In this document: positions 25,933 through 34,364 of the stretch, piece after piece
Layout: every line of letters begins with the position of its first letter
How positions within the stretch are numbered: position 1 is the first letter of the stretch
DNA from: Halomarina litorea
GTDB lineage: Archaea > Halobacteriota > Halobacteria > Halobacteriales > Haloarculaceae
Direction: 5' to 3'
NCBI RefSeq assembly: GCF_024227715.1
Contig: NZ_CP100448.1
Coordinates: 806,001-870,000 of the forward strand
DNA: 64,000 nucleotides
The notes under the pieces: model-generated
Databases searched by the model: none
The model's input: the letters and a program-made list of their open reading frames with translations, nothing else
Told to the model about the DNA's origin: nothing
Translations under genes and position numbers: made by a program

Positions 25933-25944
25933 GTCGTGCGGTTT
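25933..25944 (+). repeat. Intergenic motif GTCGTGCGGTTT, copy 3
   Basis: This copy shares 14 bases with copy 2 but lacks the left half of the hairpin. It is 34 bases upstream of the lonB TATA-like box, in the divergent promoter region. Confidence 0.45.
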
Positions 25945-25978
25945 CGGTGGTGTGATACACCGGCGCGAGGGGAGAAAG

Positions 25979-25983
25979 TATAT
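25979..25983 (+). promoter_or_regulatory. TATA-like box for lonB
   Basis: The sequence gagaaagtatatc has a BRE-like purine run and a TATAT core about 43 bases before ATG 26024, implying a short leader of roughly 15 bases. Confidence 0.55.
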
Positions 25984-26023
25984 CAGTTGACGGGCCGTCC
26001 GTTAGAGTGACAGCAACGGTTCT

Positions 26024-28042
26024 ATGAGCAATAACAACGCAGACGAGGTTCCATCGGGAGACGGGGAAGTCGAACTCCCCGACGACCGGCGGGATCAGTC
26101 CGAGTCCGACCTCGGGCGGGACGTCGCCACCGACATGGAAGTCGACGAGGAGGCGACGGACGAGCTGCTCGGCGGACTTCAGATCGAGACGACCGCAGAC
26201 ATCGAGGTGCCAGAGCGCCTCGTGGACCAGGTCATCGGGCAGGACCACGCCCGCGACATCATCCTCAAGGCCGCGAAACAGCGCCGACACGTGATGATGA
26301 TCGGCTCCCCGGGGACCGGGAAGTCGATGCTCGCGAAGGCGATGAGCCAGCTCCTCCCGCGCGAGGAACTGCAGGACGTCCTCGTGTACCACAACCCGGA
26401 CGACGGGAACGAGCCCAAGGTCCGGACGGTGCCTGCGGGGAAGGGTGAACAGATCGTCGAGGCCCACAAGGAGGAGGCACGCAAGCGCAACCAGATGCGC
26501 TCGTTCCTCATGTGGATCATCATCGCCATCGTCATCGGCTACGCGCTCCTCATCGAGGGCGCGGTCCTCCTCGGTATCCTCGCGGCCGGTGTCATCTACC
26601 TCGCGTTCCGCTACTCCTCGCGTGGCTCCGACGCGATGATTCCCAACCTGCTGGTCAACAACGCGGACCACCAGACCGCCCCCTTCGAGGACGCGACGGG
26701 CGCCCACGCGGGTGCGCTGCTGGGCGACGTCCGCCACGACCCGTTCCAGTCGGGTGGGATGGAGACGCCGAGCCACGACCGCGTCGAGGCCGGCGGCATC
26801 CACAAGGCGAACAAGGGCGTGCTGTTCGTCGACGAGATCAACACGCTCGACATCCGCAGCCAGCAGAAGCTGATGACCGCCATCCAGGAGGGCGCGTTCG
26901 CCATCACCGGGCAGAGCGAACGCTCCTCGGGTGCCATGGTCCAGACCGAACCCGTGCCGTGTGACTTCGTCATGGTCGCCGCCGGGAACCTGGACGCCAT
27001 GGAGAACATGCACCCCGCGCTCCGTTCCCGCATCAAGGGGTACGGGTACGAGGTGTACATGGACGACACCATCGAGGACACCGCGGAGATGCGCCGCAAG
27101 TACGCGCGCTTCGTGGCGCAGGAAGTCGAGAAGGACGGCCGCCTGCCGCACTTCTCGAAGGCCGCCGTCGAGGAGGTCATCCTCGAGGCCCAGCGCCGGT
27201 CGGGCCGCAAGGGGCACCTCACGCTCGAACTGCGCAACCTCGGTGGCCTCGTCCGCGTCGCGGGCGACATCGCTCGCGCCGAGAACGCCGAGCAGACCAC
27301 TCGCGACCACGTGCTACAGGCCAAGCGCCGCAGCCGGTCCATCGAGCAGCAACTCGCCGACGACTACATCGAGCGCCGCAAGGACTACGACATGACCGTC
27401 GCCGAGGGCGACGTGGTCGGTCGGGTCAACGGCCTCGCGGTCATGGGCGAGGACTCCGGCATCGTGATGCCCGTCATGGCCGAGGTGGCCCCCTCGCAGG
27501 GCCCCGGTCAGGTCATCGCCACCGGGAAACTGCAGGACATCGCACAGGAGGCCGTCCAGAACGTCTCGGCCATCATCAAGAAGTTCTCGGACGAGGATAT
27601 CTCCGAGCAGGACATCCACATCCAGTACGTCCAGTCGTACGAGGGCGTACAGGGTGACTCCGCCAGCGTGACGATGGCCACGGCGGTCATCAGCGCACTG
27701 GAGAACATCCCCATCGACCAGAGCATCGCCATGACGGGCTCGCTCTCGGTCCGCGGGGACGTCCTGCCCGTCGGGGGCGTGACCCACAAGATCGAGGCCG
27801 CCGCGAAGGCCGGCCTCGATACGGTCATCATCCCCGCCGCGAACGAACAGGACGTGATGATCGAGGACGAGTACAAGGACCAGATCGAGATCATCCCGGT
27901 CCACCACATCAGCGAGGTCCTCGAGGTCGCCCTCGCGGGCGAACCCGAGAAGGACTCGCTGGTCGACCGCCTCAAGAACATCACCGGGCAGGCCCTCGAA
28001 CGCAGCGGGTCGAAGGGTCGTGGCAGTCCCAGCCCGCAGTAG
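26024..28042 (+). CDS. lonB: Membrane-bound ATP-dependent protease LonB
   Basis: This 672-residue archaeal Lon is an AAA+ protease. It has an acidic N-terminus (1-60), Walker A GSPGTGKS at 94-101, and two membrane helices inserted in the ATPase domain (about 160-200, [35 protein letters not shown]), which anchor it to the membrane. Walker B is VLFVDEIN (Asp270-Glu271), and the protease domain has catalytic Ser546 (GDSAS) and Lys589 (GGVTHK). Lon-B is essential in Haloferax volcanii and controls carotenoid synthesis by degrading phytoene synthase. A CPBP protease gene follows with no intervening base. Confidence 0.97.
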   Translation: MSNNNADEVPSGDGEVELPDDRRDQSESDLGRDVATDMEVDEEATDELLGGLQIETTADIEVPERLVDQVIGQDHARDIILKAAKQRRHVMMIGSPGTGKSMLAKAMSQLLPREELQDVLVYHNPDDGNEPKVRTVPAGKGEQIVEAHKEEARKRNQMRSFLMWIIIAIVIGYALLIEGAVLLGILAAGVIYLAFRYSSRGSDAMIPNLLVNNADHQTAPFEDATGAHAGALLGDVRHDPFQSGGMETPSHDRVEAGGIHKANKGVLFVDEINTLDIRSQQKLMTAIQEGAFAITGQSERSSGAMVQTEPVPCDFVMVAAGNLDAMENMHPALRSRIKGYGYEVYMDDTIEDTAEMRRKYARFVAQEVEKDGRLPHFSKAAVEEVILEAQRRSGRKGHLTLELRNLGGLVRVAGDIARAENAEQTTRDHVLQAKRRSRSIEQQLADDYIERRKDYDMTVAEGDVVGRVNGLAVMGEDSGIVMPVMAEVAPSQGPGQVIATGKLQDIAQEAVQNVSAIIKKFSDEDISEQDIHIQYVQSYEGVQGDSASVTMATAVISALENIPIDQSIAMTGSLSVRGDVLPVGGVTHKIEAAAKAGLDTVIIPAANEQDVMIEDEYKDQIEIIPVHHISEVLEVALAGEPEKDSLVDRLKNITGQALERSGSKGRGSPSPQ

Positions 28043-28849
28043 ATGCCCGCCTGGGCGGCGTTCGTCGGCCTGACGACCGTCGTCCTCGTCTTCTTACTGG
28101 CGCTCGCACGCGCCTCGCAGTCGCTCGTCACCGAGCGCGAGCCGTCCGACCAGACGGTACACGACGGCGGACACGCACCCGCCTGGGGACACGACCTCGC
28201 CGACGCGCTCCGGCGGGACGACGCTCCCGGTCCCCGAGACGCCGCCGACGAGTTCACGACCGGCCTCCTGCTCGCCAACGTCGCGCTCTCGCAGGGCTTT
28301 CTCGGGTTCGTCCTCGTCGCCGGCGCGTGGTACTTCCGGATTCCACTGGCAGCGCTCGGCGTCGACCTCGGGGACCCGCTCTCGACGGGTCTGCCGGCGC
28401 TCGGCGTCGGCGTCGCCCTCGGTCTCGTCCTCTACGTGGCGAACGCCGTGGGTGCGGCGAGTGCCTCGGCGTTCGGGTTCGAGGCCGACGAGTCGCTCAG
28501 GGAGATGCTCACACCGGACGACGCCCGCGGGTGGACGCTCCTGCTGGGTGGCGTCCTCCCGGTCATCGCCGGGTTCGAGGAACTGCTCTTCCGGGCGGCC
28601 GTCGTCGGTGCGACGGGCGCGGGCTTCGGCCTCCCCCTCTGGGGGCTGGCCCTCGTCTCCTCGCTCGCGTTCGCGGCCGGTCACGGCGCGCAGGGTCCGG
28701 CGGGAATCGTCGTGACGGGCCTGCTGGGGTTCGTCCTCGCGGCGGCGTTCGTCCTCACGAACAGCCTGCTGGCGGTCTTCGTCGCCCACTACCTCGTCAA
28801 CGCACTGGAGTTCGTCGTCAGCGGTCACTTCGGCCTCGAACTGGGCTGA
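28043..28849 (+). CDS. CPBP family intramembrane metalloprotease
   Basis: This 268-residue polytopic membrane protein has the CPBP (CAAX protease, Abi) motif 1 FEELLFRAAVVG (EExxxR), a second-motif region SSLAFAAGHGAQGP with a conserved His, and a third HYLVNALEF with His/Asn. The ATG directly follows the lonB stop codon, so translation is probably coupled. Substrates of archaeal CPBP proteases are unknown; pairing with a membrane Lon suggests a shared role in membrane protein turnover. Confidence 0.88.
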   Translation: MPAWAAFVGLTTVVLVFLLALARASQSLVTEREPSDQTVHDGGHAPAWGHDLADALRRDDAPGPRDAADEFTTGLLLANVALSQGFLGFVLVAGAWYFRIPLAALGVDLGDPLSTGLPALGVGVALGLVLYVANAVGAASASAFGFEADESLREMLTPDDARGWTLLLGGVLPVIAGFEELLFRAAVVGATGAGFGLPLWGLALVSSLAFAAGHGAQGPAGIVVTGLLGFVLAAAFVLTNSLLAVFVAHYLVNALEFVVSGHFGLELG

Positions 28850-28852
28850 GTC

Positions 28853-29380
28853 CTACCCGTCGAACTCCTCGTCGACGTAGTCGGCGTCGATGGACGCCGC
28901 GATCTCGGTGAGTCGCTGGGCGGAGTCGGTGTACTGGAGGATCTTCTGCATGTCCCCGTCGAGGTCGAACTTCGCGCTCATCAGACCGTCGATGATGCCC
29001 ACCTCGCGGTCGAGCAGGGCCTTCCACTGCTCCATCGTCGCCGAGAGGAGGAAGCCGTGGTCCACGGCGTCGGGGTCCTCGACGAGGCCCGCCCCCAGAC
29101 AGTCGCCGTCTTCCAGTCTGAGGAGCGCGTACCCGGTGGTGTCGCCGCCCGCGCCGCCGCGGACGTACTGGTCGAGTTGCTCGCGGAGCGACGCCGGGAG
29201 CGCGTCCATGTCGATGTCGTCGATGGGCATCTTGGTCATCTCGAAGACGATGTCGCCGTCGAAGTCGACGCCCCACCCCTCCGCCTGTCGTGCGTACTGC
29301 TCGTCGGCGCGGATGGCGCGCTCGTACTCGTCGAACCAGTCGCCGCTCGGGAAGTACAGCGGTTCGGTCTGTGTCTCCAT
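28853..29380 (-). CDS. SCP2 sterol-binding-like domain protein
   Basis: This 175-residue acidic protein matches the SCP2 lipid-binding fold (about 60-170): GYALLRLEDGDCLGAGLVED...GFLLSATMEQWKALLDREVGIIDGLMSAKFDLDGDMQKILQYTDSAQRLTEIAASI. The pattern sequence W..LL......II..L...K....GD..K.L......L is typical. It probably binds a lipid or acyl-type ligand. ATG 29380 was chosen over one five codons upstream by similarity. It is convergent with the CPBP gene three bases away. Confidence 0.75.
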   Translation of the reverse strand: METQTEPLYFPSGDWFDEYERAIRADEQYARQAEGWGVDFDGDIVFEMTKMPIDDIDMDALPASLREQLDQYVRGGAGGDTTGYALLRLEDGDCLGAGLVEDPDAVDHGFLLSATMEQWKALLDREVGIIDGLMSAKFDLDGDMQKILQYTDSAQRLTEIAASIDADYVDEEFDG

Positions 29381-29530
29381 GGTGTTCGTCCACACGGCTC
29401 TCGGACGACCGGACGGGTGTGCCTTCCCCCACTCATGAGGGGCCGTTTATGCGGGCGTCGGGTCCCGCCCGAGGACGACACCCGGGATCCCGCGTCGTCG
29501 TGCGTGCGTCTGCCATCCGTCTGACACAGA

Positions 29531-29538
29531 GTTTAGTA
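29531..29538 (+). promoter_or_regulatory. TATA-like box for the DUF7139-like gene
   Basis: The stretch gtttagta is centred about 26 bases before ATG 29561. Confidence 0.5.
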
Positions 29539-29560
29539 CGGTGAGTGGCAAGGCCCCTCC

Positions 29561-30394
29561 ATGACCAGCCTCACGGAGGTGTACGAGGGGGGAAGCGGTG
29601 GGGACGACCTCCGACGGCTGTACCTCGGCGTCGGCCTCTTTCTCGTCGGCGTCGTCTTCGCGCTGGCCGGTATCGTCTTCGCGACGACGGGTCTCGGGGC
29701 CGGGTTCGGCATGTCGTGGTGGCAACAGCGGGAGGTGGCCGGCGTCCTCGCGGGTATCGGCATCCCGGCCGTGTTCCTCGGCGTCCTCACCGTCCTCCCG
29801 GCGAGTCGGTTCGTCCGCGGCGCCGCCGTCGCGGGCGCGGCGGTGGCGACCCTCGGCGTCCTCCTCTTCTACCTCGTCTACCCGAACAGCTGGGTCGGCG
29901 ACCCGGCGAACTACTCCCTGCCGGTCCTCGGCGTCTACTTCCTCGGTGCCATCGCCACGTTCTGGTGTCTGTTCACCGGCGTCGCGAACTTCAAGACGCG
30001 CAACGACCCCGGCGGCACCGTCAAGCTCGAGATCACGCAGGGCGGCGAGACGCGCGTCGTCGAAGTCGAGGGCGACGGACTCTCCCGGCGACTCGGCGGC
30101 ATCGGCCTCCTCGGCGCGACGCCCGACGGCGAGATTCAGACGCAGACGGCCGGTTCGACCGCCCGGAGCGACGGCGGCACGACGGCGCAGTCCGCGAACG
30201 ACACCGCCCGCCCCGCCTCGGAGGGCGCGGAACTGCTCGGCGAGGAGGAGTCGAGCGACGCCACGGACGCCTACTGCGGCAACTGCGCGCACTTCAGCTA
30301 CGTCCGGACCGGCGACGGCCTCAAACCCTACTGCGGCTACCACGAGGGACTCATGGACGACATGGACCCGTGCCCGGAGTGGGAGAAGAACTGA
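29561..30394 (+). CDS. Haloarchaeal membrane protein with a C-terminal cysteine knuckle (DUF7139-like)
   Basis: This 277-residue protein has four membrane helices (about 18-42, 60-80, 86-106, 120-142), a cytoplasmic linker rich in Thr/Ser/Ala, and a C-terminal zinc-binding-like knuckle: YCGNCAHFSYVRTGDGLKPYCGYHEGLMDDMDPCPEW (pattern C-x2-C-x13-C-x2-H-C). I recall the family as DUF7139, conserved in Halobacteria with no known function. The combination suggests a membrane protein that senses or binds something through a metal centre; that is inference. Confidence 0.75.
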   Translation: MTSLTEVYEGGSGGDDLRRLYLGVGLFLVGVVFALAGIVFATTGLGAGFGMSWWQQREVAGVLAGIGIPAVFLGVLTVLPASRFVRGAAVAGAAVATLGVLLFYLVYPNSWVGDPANYSLPVLGVYFLGAIATFWCLFTGVANFKTRNDPGGTVKLEITQGGETRVVEVEGDGLSRRLGGIGLLGATPDGEIQTQTAGSTARSDGGTTAQSANDTARPASEGAELLGEEESSDATDAYCGNCAHFSYVRTGDGLKPYCGYHEGLMDDMDPCPEWEKN

Positions 30395-30403
30395 CCGACT
30401 GAC

Positions 30404-30862
30404 CTAGAGGCCCGCCAGCGTCTCCCCGACGCGCTCCCAGTGACTCCCCTTCCAGAAACACTGTCCGCAGTGGCGACACCGCCAGACCGTCGCTTCGTCC
30501 GTGTCGGGGGCGTACTCGGGTGTCGACTCGCCGTCCCCGAGACGAACCAGCGGGCCGTTGCAGGCCCCGCAGTAGGTCGGCGTGTCGTCCAGTTCGAGGG
30601 GGACGCCCGCCGCGTGGAGTTCGCGCAACTGCTCGTCCACGTCGCGCGATTCGAGCAGTATCGCGTCCTCGACTCGACCAGCCAGTTGGACGTCCCGCGT
30701 GACGAGCGTGCGACCCTCCGCGCGTGCGCGCCGCGCGAGGGCCGCGTCCTCCGTCGACGGGTCGCCCGGTGCCGCGTCGTCCAGCGCGTAGACGGTGTCG
30801 TGGCCGCACATCCGGAGGTAGCTCCGCAGGCCGCCACACATCACGTCGAGGAGGAGGCGCAC
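30404..30862 (-). CDS. Mut7-C family RNase domain protein
   Basis: This 152-residue protein has a PIN-like Mut7-C domain with RLLLDVMCGGLRSYLRMCGHDTVYALDD and LARRARAEGRTLVTRDVQLAGRV (acidic active-site residues), followed by a zinc ribbon with CGACNGPL and CRHCGQCFWKGSHW. The order and length match archaeal Mut7-C proteins, predicted ribonucleases. It starts four bases before the end of the polX gene region on the same strand, so it is probably the last gene of the DUF5788-polX-Mut7C operon. Confidence 0.9.
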   Translation of the reverse strand: MRLLLDVMCGGLRSYLRMCGHDTVYALDDAAPGDPSTEDAALARRARAEGRTLVTRDVQLAGRVEDAILLESRDVDEQLRELHAAGVPLELDDTPTYCGACNGPLVRLGDGESTPEYAPDTDEATVWRCRHCGQCFWKGSHWERVGETLAGL

Positions 30863-30866
30863 CGAC

Positions 30867-32615
30867 CTACAGCCCCAGGAACGACCGGACCTCGCCCGCG
30901 TCCCACGCGTTGAGCACGTCGTCTCGCTCTGCCCACCCGCGCCGGGCGGTGTGGACGCCGTAGCGCACGAGGTCGAAACTCGACGGGGTGTGGGCGTCGG
31001 TGTTCACGGCGATGGTCGCTCCTCGCTCGATGGCGGCCTGCACCGCGCCGCCGCGCAGGTCCAGTCGGTTCGGGTTGGCGTTCACTTCGAGGGCAGTGCC
31101 CGCGTCGGCGGCGTGGGCGGCGAGTCGGCCGAAATCGACGTCGAGGCCCGGGCGCTGGTTCAACTGGCGGCCCGTCGGATGGCCGAGGATATCGACCTGC
31201 GGGTGTTCGACGGCCCGAATCAGGCGGTCGGTGCCGTCGCCGTCGAGAGCGGCGTGCGGCGAGGCGACCACGCAGTCAAGCCGTTCGAGCAGGTCGTCAC
31301 TCACCGATATCTCTCCCTCGGCGGAGACGTTCGCCTCCACGCCCGCGAACACCGCGAGGTCGCTGTCGTCGCCGACCTCACGTATCTCGACCAGTTGCTC
31401 CTCCAGTTCCTCGTCCGAGAGGCCGACGCCGCCGACCATCCCCGGGCCGGTGGCGTGGTCCGTGACAGCGACGTAGTCGTAGCCGCGTTCCTCGGCCCCG
31501 GCGACCATCTCCGCGACGGTGTTCCGACCGTCCGACCACTCGGTGTGACAGTGCAGGTCGCCGCGGATGTCGCTCTCTTCGAGAAGGTCCGGGAGCTCCC
31601 CCCGGTCGGCGGCGTCCAGTTCCCCGCGGTCCTCGCGGAGTTCGGGGGGAATCCACGGCAGGTCGAGGGCGGCGTACATCTCCGCCTCCGTCTCGCCGGC
31701 CACCTTCTCGCCGACGCGCTGGTCCGAATCGGGGTCCTCGACGTCCGAGATGTCGAAGACGCCGTACTCGTTGACCTTCAGGTCGCGGGCGATGGCCCGG
31801 TCGCGAAAGCGGATGTTGTGCGCCTTGCTGCCCGTGAAGTACTGCAGGGCCGCGCCGAACTCCTCGGGACTCGTCACCCGCAGGTCGACGCGGATGCCCG
31901 CAGCGCGGACGCTGGCCTTGCTGGTGCCCGCTTCGATGACGGTGTCTGCCTCGGGCCAGTCGGTGAACGCCTCCACGACCGCCTCGGGGGAGTCGCTCGC
32001 GGCGAGGACGTCCACGTCGCCGATGGTGGCCCGCCAGCGCCGGAGCGACCCCGCCACCTCCCAGCGATTCGTCGCGTCCACGCCCTCGAAGTACGCGAGG
32101 ACGTCGTCGGCCAGCGGCCGGGCGTCGGCGAGCAACTGACGTTCCTGTGTCTGGCGGGCGAAGTCGAGGTTGTCGAGGATGTTCTGCTCGGTCTTCGCGC
32201 CGAACCCCTCCACCCCCTGAATCTCGCCGGCCCTCGCTGCGGTTTCGAGGTCGTCGAGGGTCCGCACGCCGAGCGCGCGGTACAGTTTCCCGACGGTCTT
32301 CGGCCCGACGCCCTCGACGCTCGTGAGAGCGGCCATCTCGACGGGCAACTCCTCACGGAGCTCTTCGAGTTCCTCGATTTCGCCCGTCTCGACGTACTCG
32401 ACCACCTTCGCGGCGATGGCCTCGCCCACGCGGTCGATTCCCTCGACGGCCTCCTGTCCGCCCTCGCGGGCGAGGTCCGCCACGGGTTCGGGGTACTCGC
32501 GGATGTTCTCGGCGGCCCGGCGGTACGCCCGGTGTTTGTACTCGACGCCCTGCGCTTCGAGTCGGTCGGCGAACTCCTCGAAGAGGGCGGCGAGTTCGTC
32601 GTTGCGGACGGGCAT
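30867..32615 (-). CDS. polX: Family X DNA polymerase with PHP 3'-5' exonuclease (PolX)
   Basis: This 582-residue enzyme joins a polymerase X domain (about 1-330), with helix-hairpin-helix motifs (VEGVGPKTVGKLYRALGV, VEGFGAKTEQNILDNL) and the catalytic pair in GDVDVL (Asp200, Asp202), to a C-terminal PHP phosphoesterase (about 350-575) with the metal site LHCHTEWSDGRNTV (His355, His357) and further His/Asp motifs including NTDAHTP. It fills gaps and processes 3' ends in base-excision repair. The start abuts the stop of the DUF5788 gene. Confidence 0.96.
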   Translation of the reverse strand: MPVRNDELAALFEEFADRLEAQGVEYKHRAYRRAAENIREYPEPVADLAREGGQEAVEGIDRVGEAIAAKVVEYVETGEIEELEELREELPVEMAALTSVEGVGPKTVGKLYRALGVRTLDDLETAARAGEIQGVEGFGAKTEQNILDNLDFARQTQERQLLADARPLADDVLAYFEGVDATNRWEVAGSLRRWRATIGDVDVLAASDSPEAVVEAFTDWPEADTVIEAGTSKASVRAAGIRVDLRVTSPEEFGAALQYFTGSKAHNIRFRDRAIARDLKVNEYGVFDISDVEDPDSDQRVGEKVAGETEAEMYAALDLPWIPPELREDRGELDAADRGELPDLLEESDIRGDLHCHTEWSDGRNTVAEMVAGAEERGYDYVAVTDHATGPGMVGGVGLSDEELEEQLVEIREVGDDSDLAVFAGVEANVSAEGEISVSDDLLERLDCVVASPHAALDGDGTDRLIRAVEHPQVDILGHPTGRQLNQRPGLDVDFGRLAAHAADAGTALEVNANPNRLDLRGGAVQAAIERGATIAVNTDAHTPSSFDLVRYGVHTARRGWAERDDVLNAWDAGEVRSFLGL

Positions 32616-33050
32616 CTAGCGGCGCCTCCCGCTCGTGGATTCCCGGCCGAGGACCTGCTTCAGGAACCCCATCCAGCGCTTCTGGTCGAGCGCCTCCTTG
32701 CGTTTCGCCTCGTCTTCGAGGTTCGCCGGGCCGAGGCTCTCCAGTGCGGAGAGCGCCCGGTCGATGCCGATGATGGACTCCGCGAGGTCCTCGCCCTCCT
32801 CGAAGGTGACCTCGTCGTCCTCGATGCGCTGGCGGCGCTGGAGTTTCTCCCGCCGGAGGTTCTTCTTCGCCTGATCGACCCGGTCGCGTTCGCCGGGCGG
32901 GACGGTGTCCCGGCGTTTGATCTCGAAGACGAACTCGCTGAGGTCCACCTGCTCGCCCTGTACCTCGATTCGCTCGGGGATGCGCGCACCGACCGTCGCG
33001 CCCTCGCGGTCGATGCGTTCGAGCAACACCTTCCGCTCGAACTCCTTCAT
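32616..33050 (-). CDS. DUF5788 family protein
   Basis: This 144-residue basic/acidic mixed protein has MKEFERKVLLERIDREGATVGARIPERIEVQGEQVDLSEFVFEIKRRDTVPPGERDRVDQAKKNLRREKLQRRQRIED and a C-terminal coiled region (about 75-135). It is a conserved haloarchaeal family (DUF5788) of unknown function. It directly precedes polX (adjacent stop and start), so a DNA repair link is plausible from context only. The long upstream extension of its frame has no features and is rejected. Confidence 0.8.
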   Translation of the reverse strand: MKEFERKVLLERIDREGATVGARIPERIEVQGEQVDLSEFVFEIKRRDTVPPGERDRVDQAKKNLRREKLQRRQRIEDDEVTFEEGEDLAESIIGIDRALSALESLGPANLEDEAKRKEALDQKRWMGFLKQVLGRESTSGRRR

Positions 33051-33122
33051 GCGTGGTCTTGGGGGGCCGAGCACAAAAGCCCAAACGAAAGGCGTAACCC
33101 ACACGCTGTCGCAGTAGCGCGT

Positions 33123-33425
33123 ATGGCCGAGGACGAACAAGAGGAGGAGGAATCCGGACCCGTCGTCGAACTCGGCGACCGGGAGCACGTCGACGGGGCA
33201 CCGCTCGCCCGACCGCTCGCCCGACTCCACTACGGCATCGAGAGGAGCGAGGTCGTCCGCCGCGTCGGCGACGTCGAGATTCGGACCCCCGACGGGCCGC
33301 GGACCATCGAGGACGCCCTCTCCGAGGTGGACCACACCTACTTCCCCACCAAGGAGGACCTCCACGGTGCACTCCGAGAGGTCGTCGGACACGGCCCGGT
33401 CCCGACGAGCGACGACGAGGAGTAA
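33123..33425 (+). CDS. DUF5789 family protein
   Basis: This 100-residue protein has an acidic N-terminus and then VVELGDREHVDGAPLARPLARLHYGIERSEVVRRVGDVEIRTPDGPRTIEDALSEVDHTYFPTKEDLHGALREVVG, matching the short haloarchaeal DUF5789 family. It looks like a small alpha/beta protein. Its role is unknown. It is divergent from the DUF5788 gene, with 72 bases between the starts. Confidence 0.8.
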   Translation: MAEDEQEEEESGPVVELGDREHVDGAPLARPLARLHYGIERSEVVRRVGDVEIRTPDGPRTIEDALSEVDHTYFPTKEDLHGALREVVGHGPVPTSDDEE

Positions 33426-33510
33426 CCCCCCTCCTTCGGGGCTTCGGTGGCCCGGACGACGCACGGGCGGCACACGCTTTTGTACCGTTCGCCCAATACA
33501 GTGCGATACG

Positions 33511-33999
33511 ATGCTACCGATAGACCCGTCCGAACTCGACGCGGAGGACATCGGCGAGAAGGAGGCGACGCTCCACATGGACCACGAGGAGGCGGTCGAA
33601 CACGTCCGCGAGGTGTTCACGGACGCGGGCTTCGGCGTTCCCGTCGAGTTCTCGCCCTCGGAGTTGCTCAACGAGAAGGTCGACAGAGAGGCGCTTCGCG
33701 CCTCAGGCAGTCGGACAGAGTCCGACGACGCGGATCGGGACCCCTACTACGTGCTGGGGGCGTGCAACCCGGCGATGGCCGACCGGGCGCTCGACATCTC
33801 GATGAAGATGGGCGGCCTGTTCCCCTGCAACGTCGTCGTCTGGGAGGAGGAACCGGGCGTCCAGCACGTCTACCACCTCTCCATCATGCGCGCCGGGCGA
33901 CTGCTCGGTATCGCGCCCGACGACGAGGAGATGGCGGACCTCATCGCGGACACGGGCGAACTCGTCGAGGAGGCCTTCGGGAACCTCGACAGCGAGTAG
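33511..33999 (+). CDS. DUF302 family protein carrying a palindromic insert
   Basis: This 162-residue protein shows the DUF302 fold (VREVFTDAGFGVPVEFSPSELLNEKV...DPYYVLGACNPAMADRALDISMKMGGLFPCNVVVWEE). DUF302 proteins bind small ligands, and some relate to oxidative or metal stress. Between KVD and DRDPYYV it carries the 16-residue peptide DREALRASGSRTESDD encoded by the palindromic repeat also found in the hydrolase gene at 23160. The normal domain would run straight across this point, so the insert probably forms a surface loop. ATG 33511 is placed by similarity. Confidence 0.87.
   Translation: MLPIDPSELDAEDIGEKEATLHMDHEEAVEHVREVFTDAGFGVPVEFSPSELLNEKVDREALRASGSRTESDDADRDPYYVLGACNPAMADRALDISMKMGGLFPCNVVVWEEEPGVQHVYHLSIMRAGRLLGIAPDDEEMADLIADTGELVEEAFGNLDSE
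33682..33729 (+). repeat. In-frame palindromic element, copy 2
   Basis: This 48-base element has hairpins gaggcgc/gcgcctc with loop ttc (33688-33704) and gtcggac/gtccgac with loop aga (33710-33726). It encodes DREALRASGSRTESDD. Relative to copy 1, an A-T pair becomes G-C in the first stem and a C-G pair becomes T-A in the second; the remaining differences are in loops. Confidence 0.8.
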
Positions 34000-34212
34000 T
34001 CAGCGGTCCTCGCGTTCCAGTTCTTCGACGCGCCGTTCGAGTTCCTGTACCCGTCCCGAGTCCTCAGAGCGTCCGCGCAGGAAGCCACGGAGGACCACCG
34101 CTCCGACGAGGAGGAGTACCAGTGGGATGCCAAAGAGGACGAAGACGATGAACAGTTCCGGACCGCCGGGGACGCCGGGAAACAGGGGGGCCGGTTCGAG
34201 TGGAGGGACCAT
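34000..34212 (-). CDS. TatA-like or other small membrane protein with coiled-coil tail
   Basis: This 70-residue protein has one membrane helix (about 19-42, ELFIVFVLFGIPLVLLLVGAVVL) preceded by PGVPGGPE, which resembles the N-terminus of haloarchaeal TatA-type proteins. A heptad-like charged coil follows (RVQELERRVEELERE). It lacks a clear amphipathic FG-x-K/P-x-L hinge of functional TatA, so translocase function is doubtful. It is the last gene of the minus-strand Nre operon and convergent with the DUF302 gene. Confidence 0.6.
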   Translation of the reverse strand: MVPPLEPAPLFPGVPGGPELFIVFVLFGIPLVLLLVGAVVLRGFLRGRSEDSGRVQELERRVEELEREDR

Positions 34213-34238
34213 GCGGCGCCGTTCCACGGTCGGCCGTA

Positions 34239-34364
34239 TCAATCCTCGGGTGACTCCCCCCGCAGTTTCAGCCACGCCAGCAGGAGGAGGCCGGGCAGGC
34301 CGAACGAGAGCAGGGCCAGCAACGAGACGACCATCAGGTCCATGCCGGTGACGAGGAGCGTCAC
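34239..34364 (-). CDS. 41-residue single-pass membrane micro-protein coupled to Nre
   Basis: A GTG start overlaps the Nre stop as GTGA, giving VTLLVTGMDLMVVSLLALLS... through a membrane helix (about 8-33) to a short charged tail, KLRGESPED, closed by TGA at 34239. The tight overlap, hydrophobic pattern and following small membrane gene support it as real. An internal ATG at codon 8 is an alternative start. I do not recognise the family. Confidence 0.55.
   Translation of the reverse strand: MTLLVTGMDLMVVSLLALLSFGLPGLLLLAWLKLRGESPED

Noticed and set aside
30951-33425. 824-codon plus-strand frame opposite polX
   Set aside because: Antisense shadow apart from its last 101 codons, which are the real DUF5789 gene at 33123.
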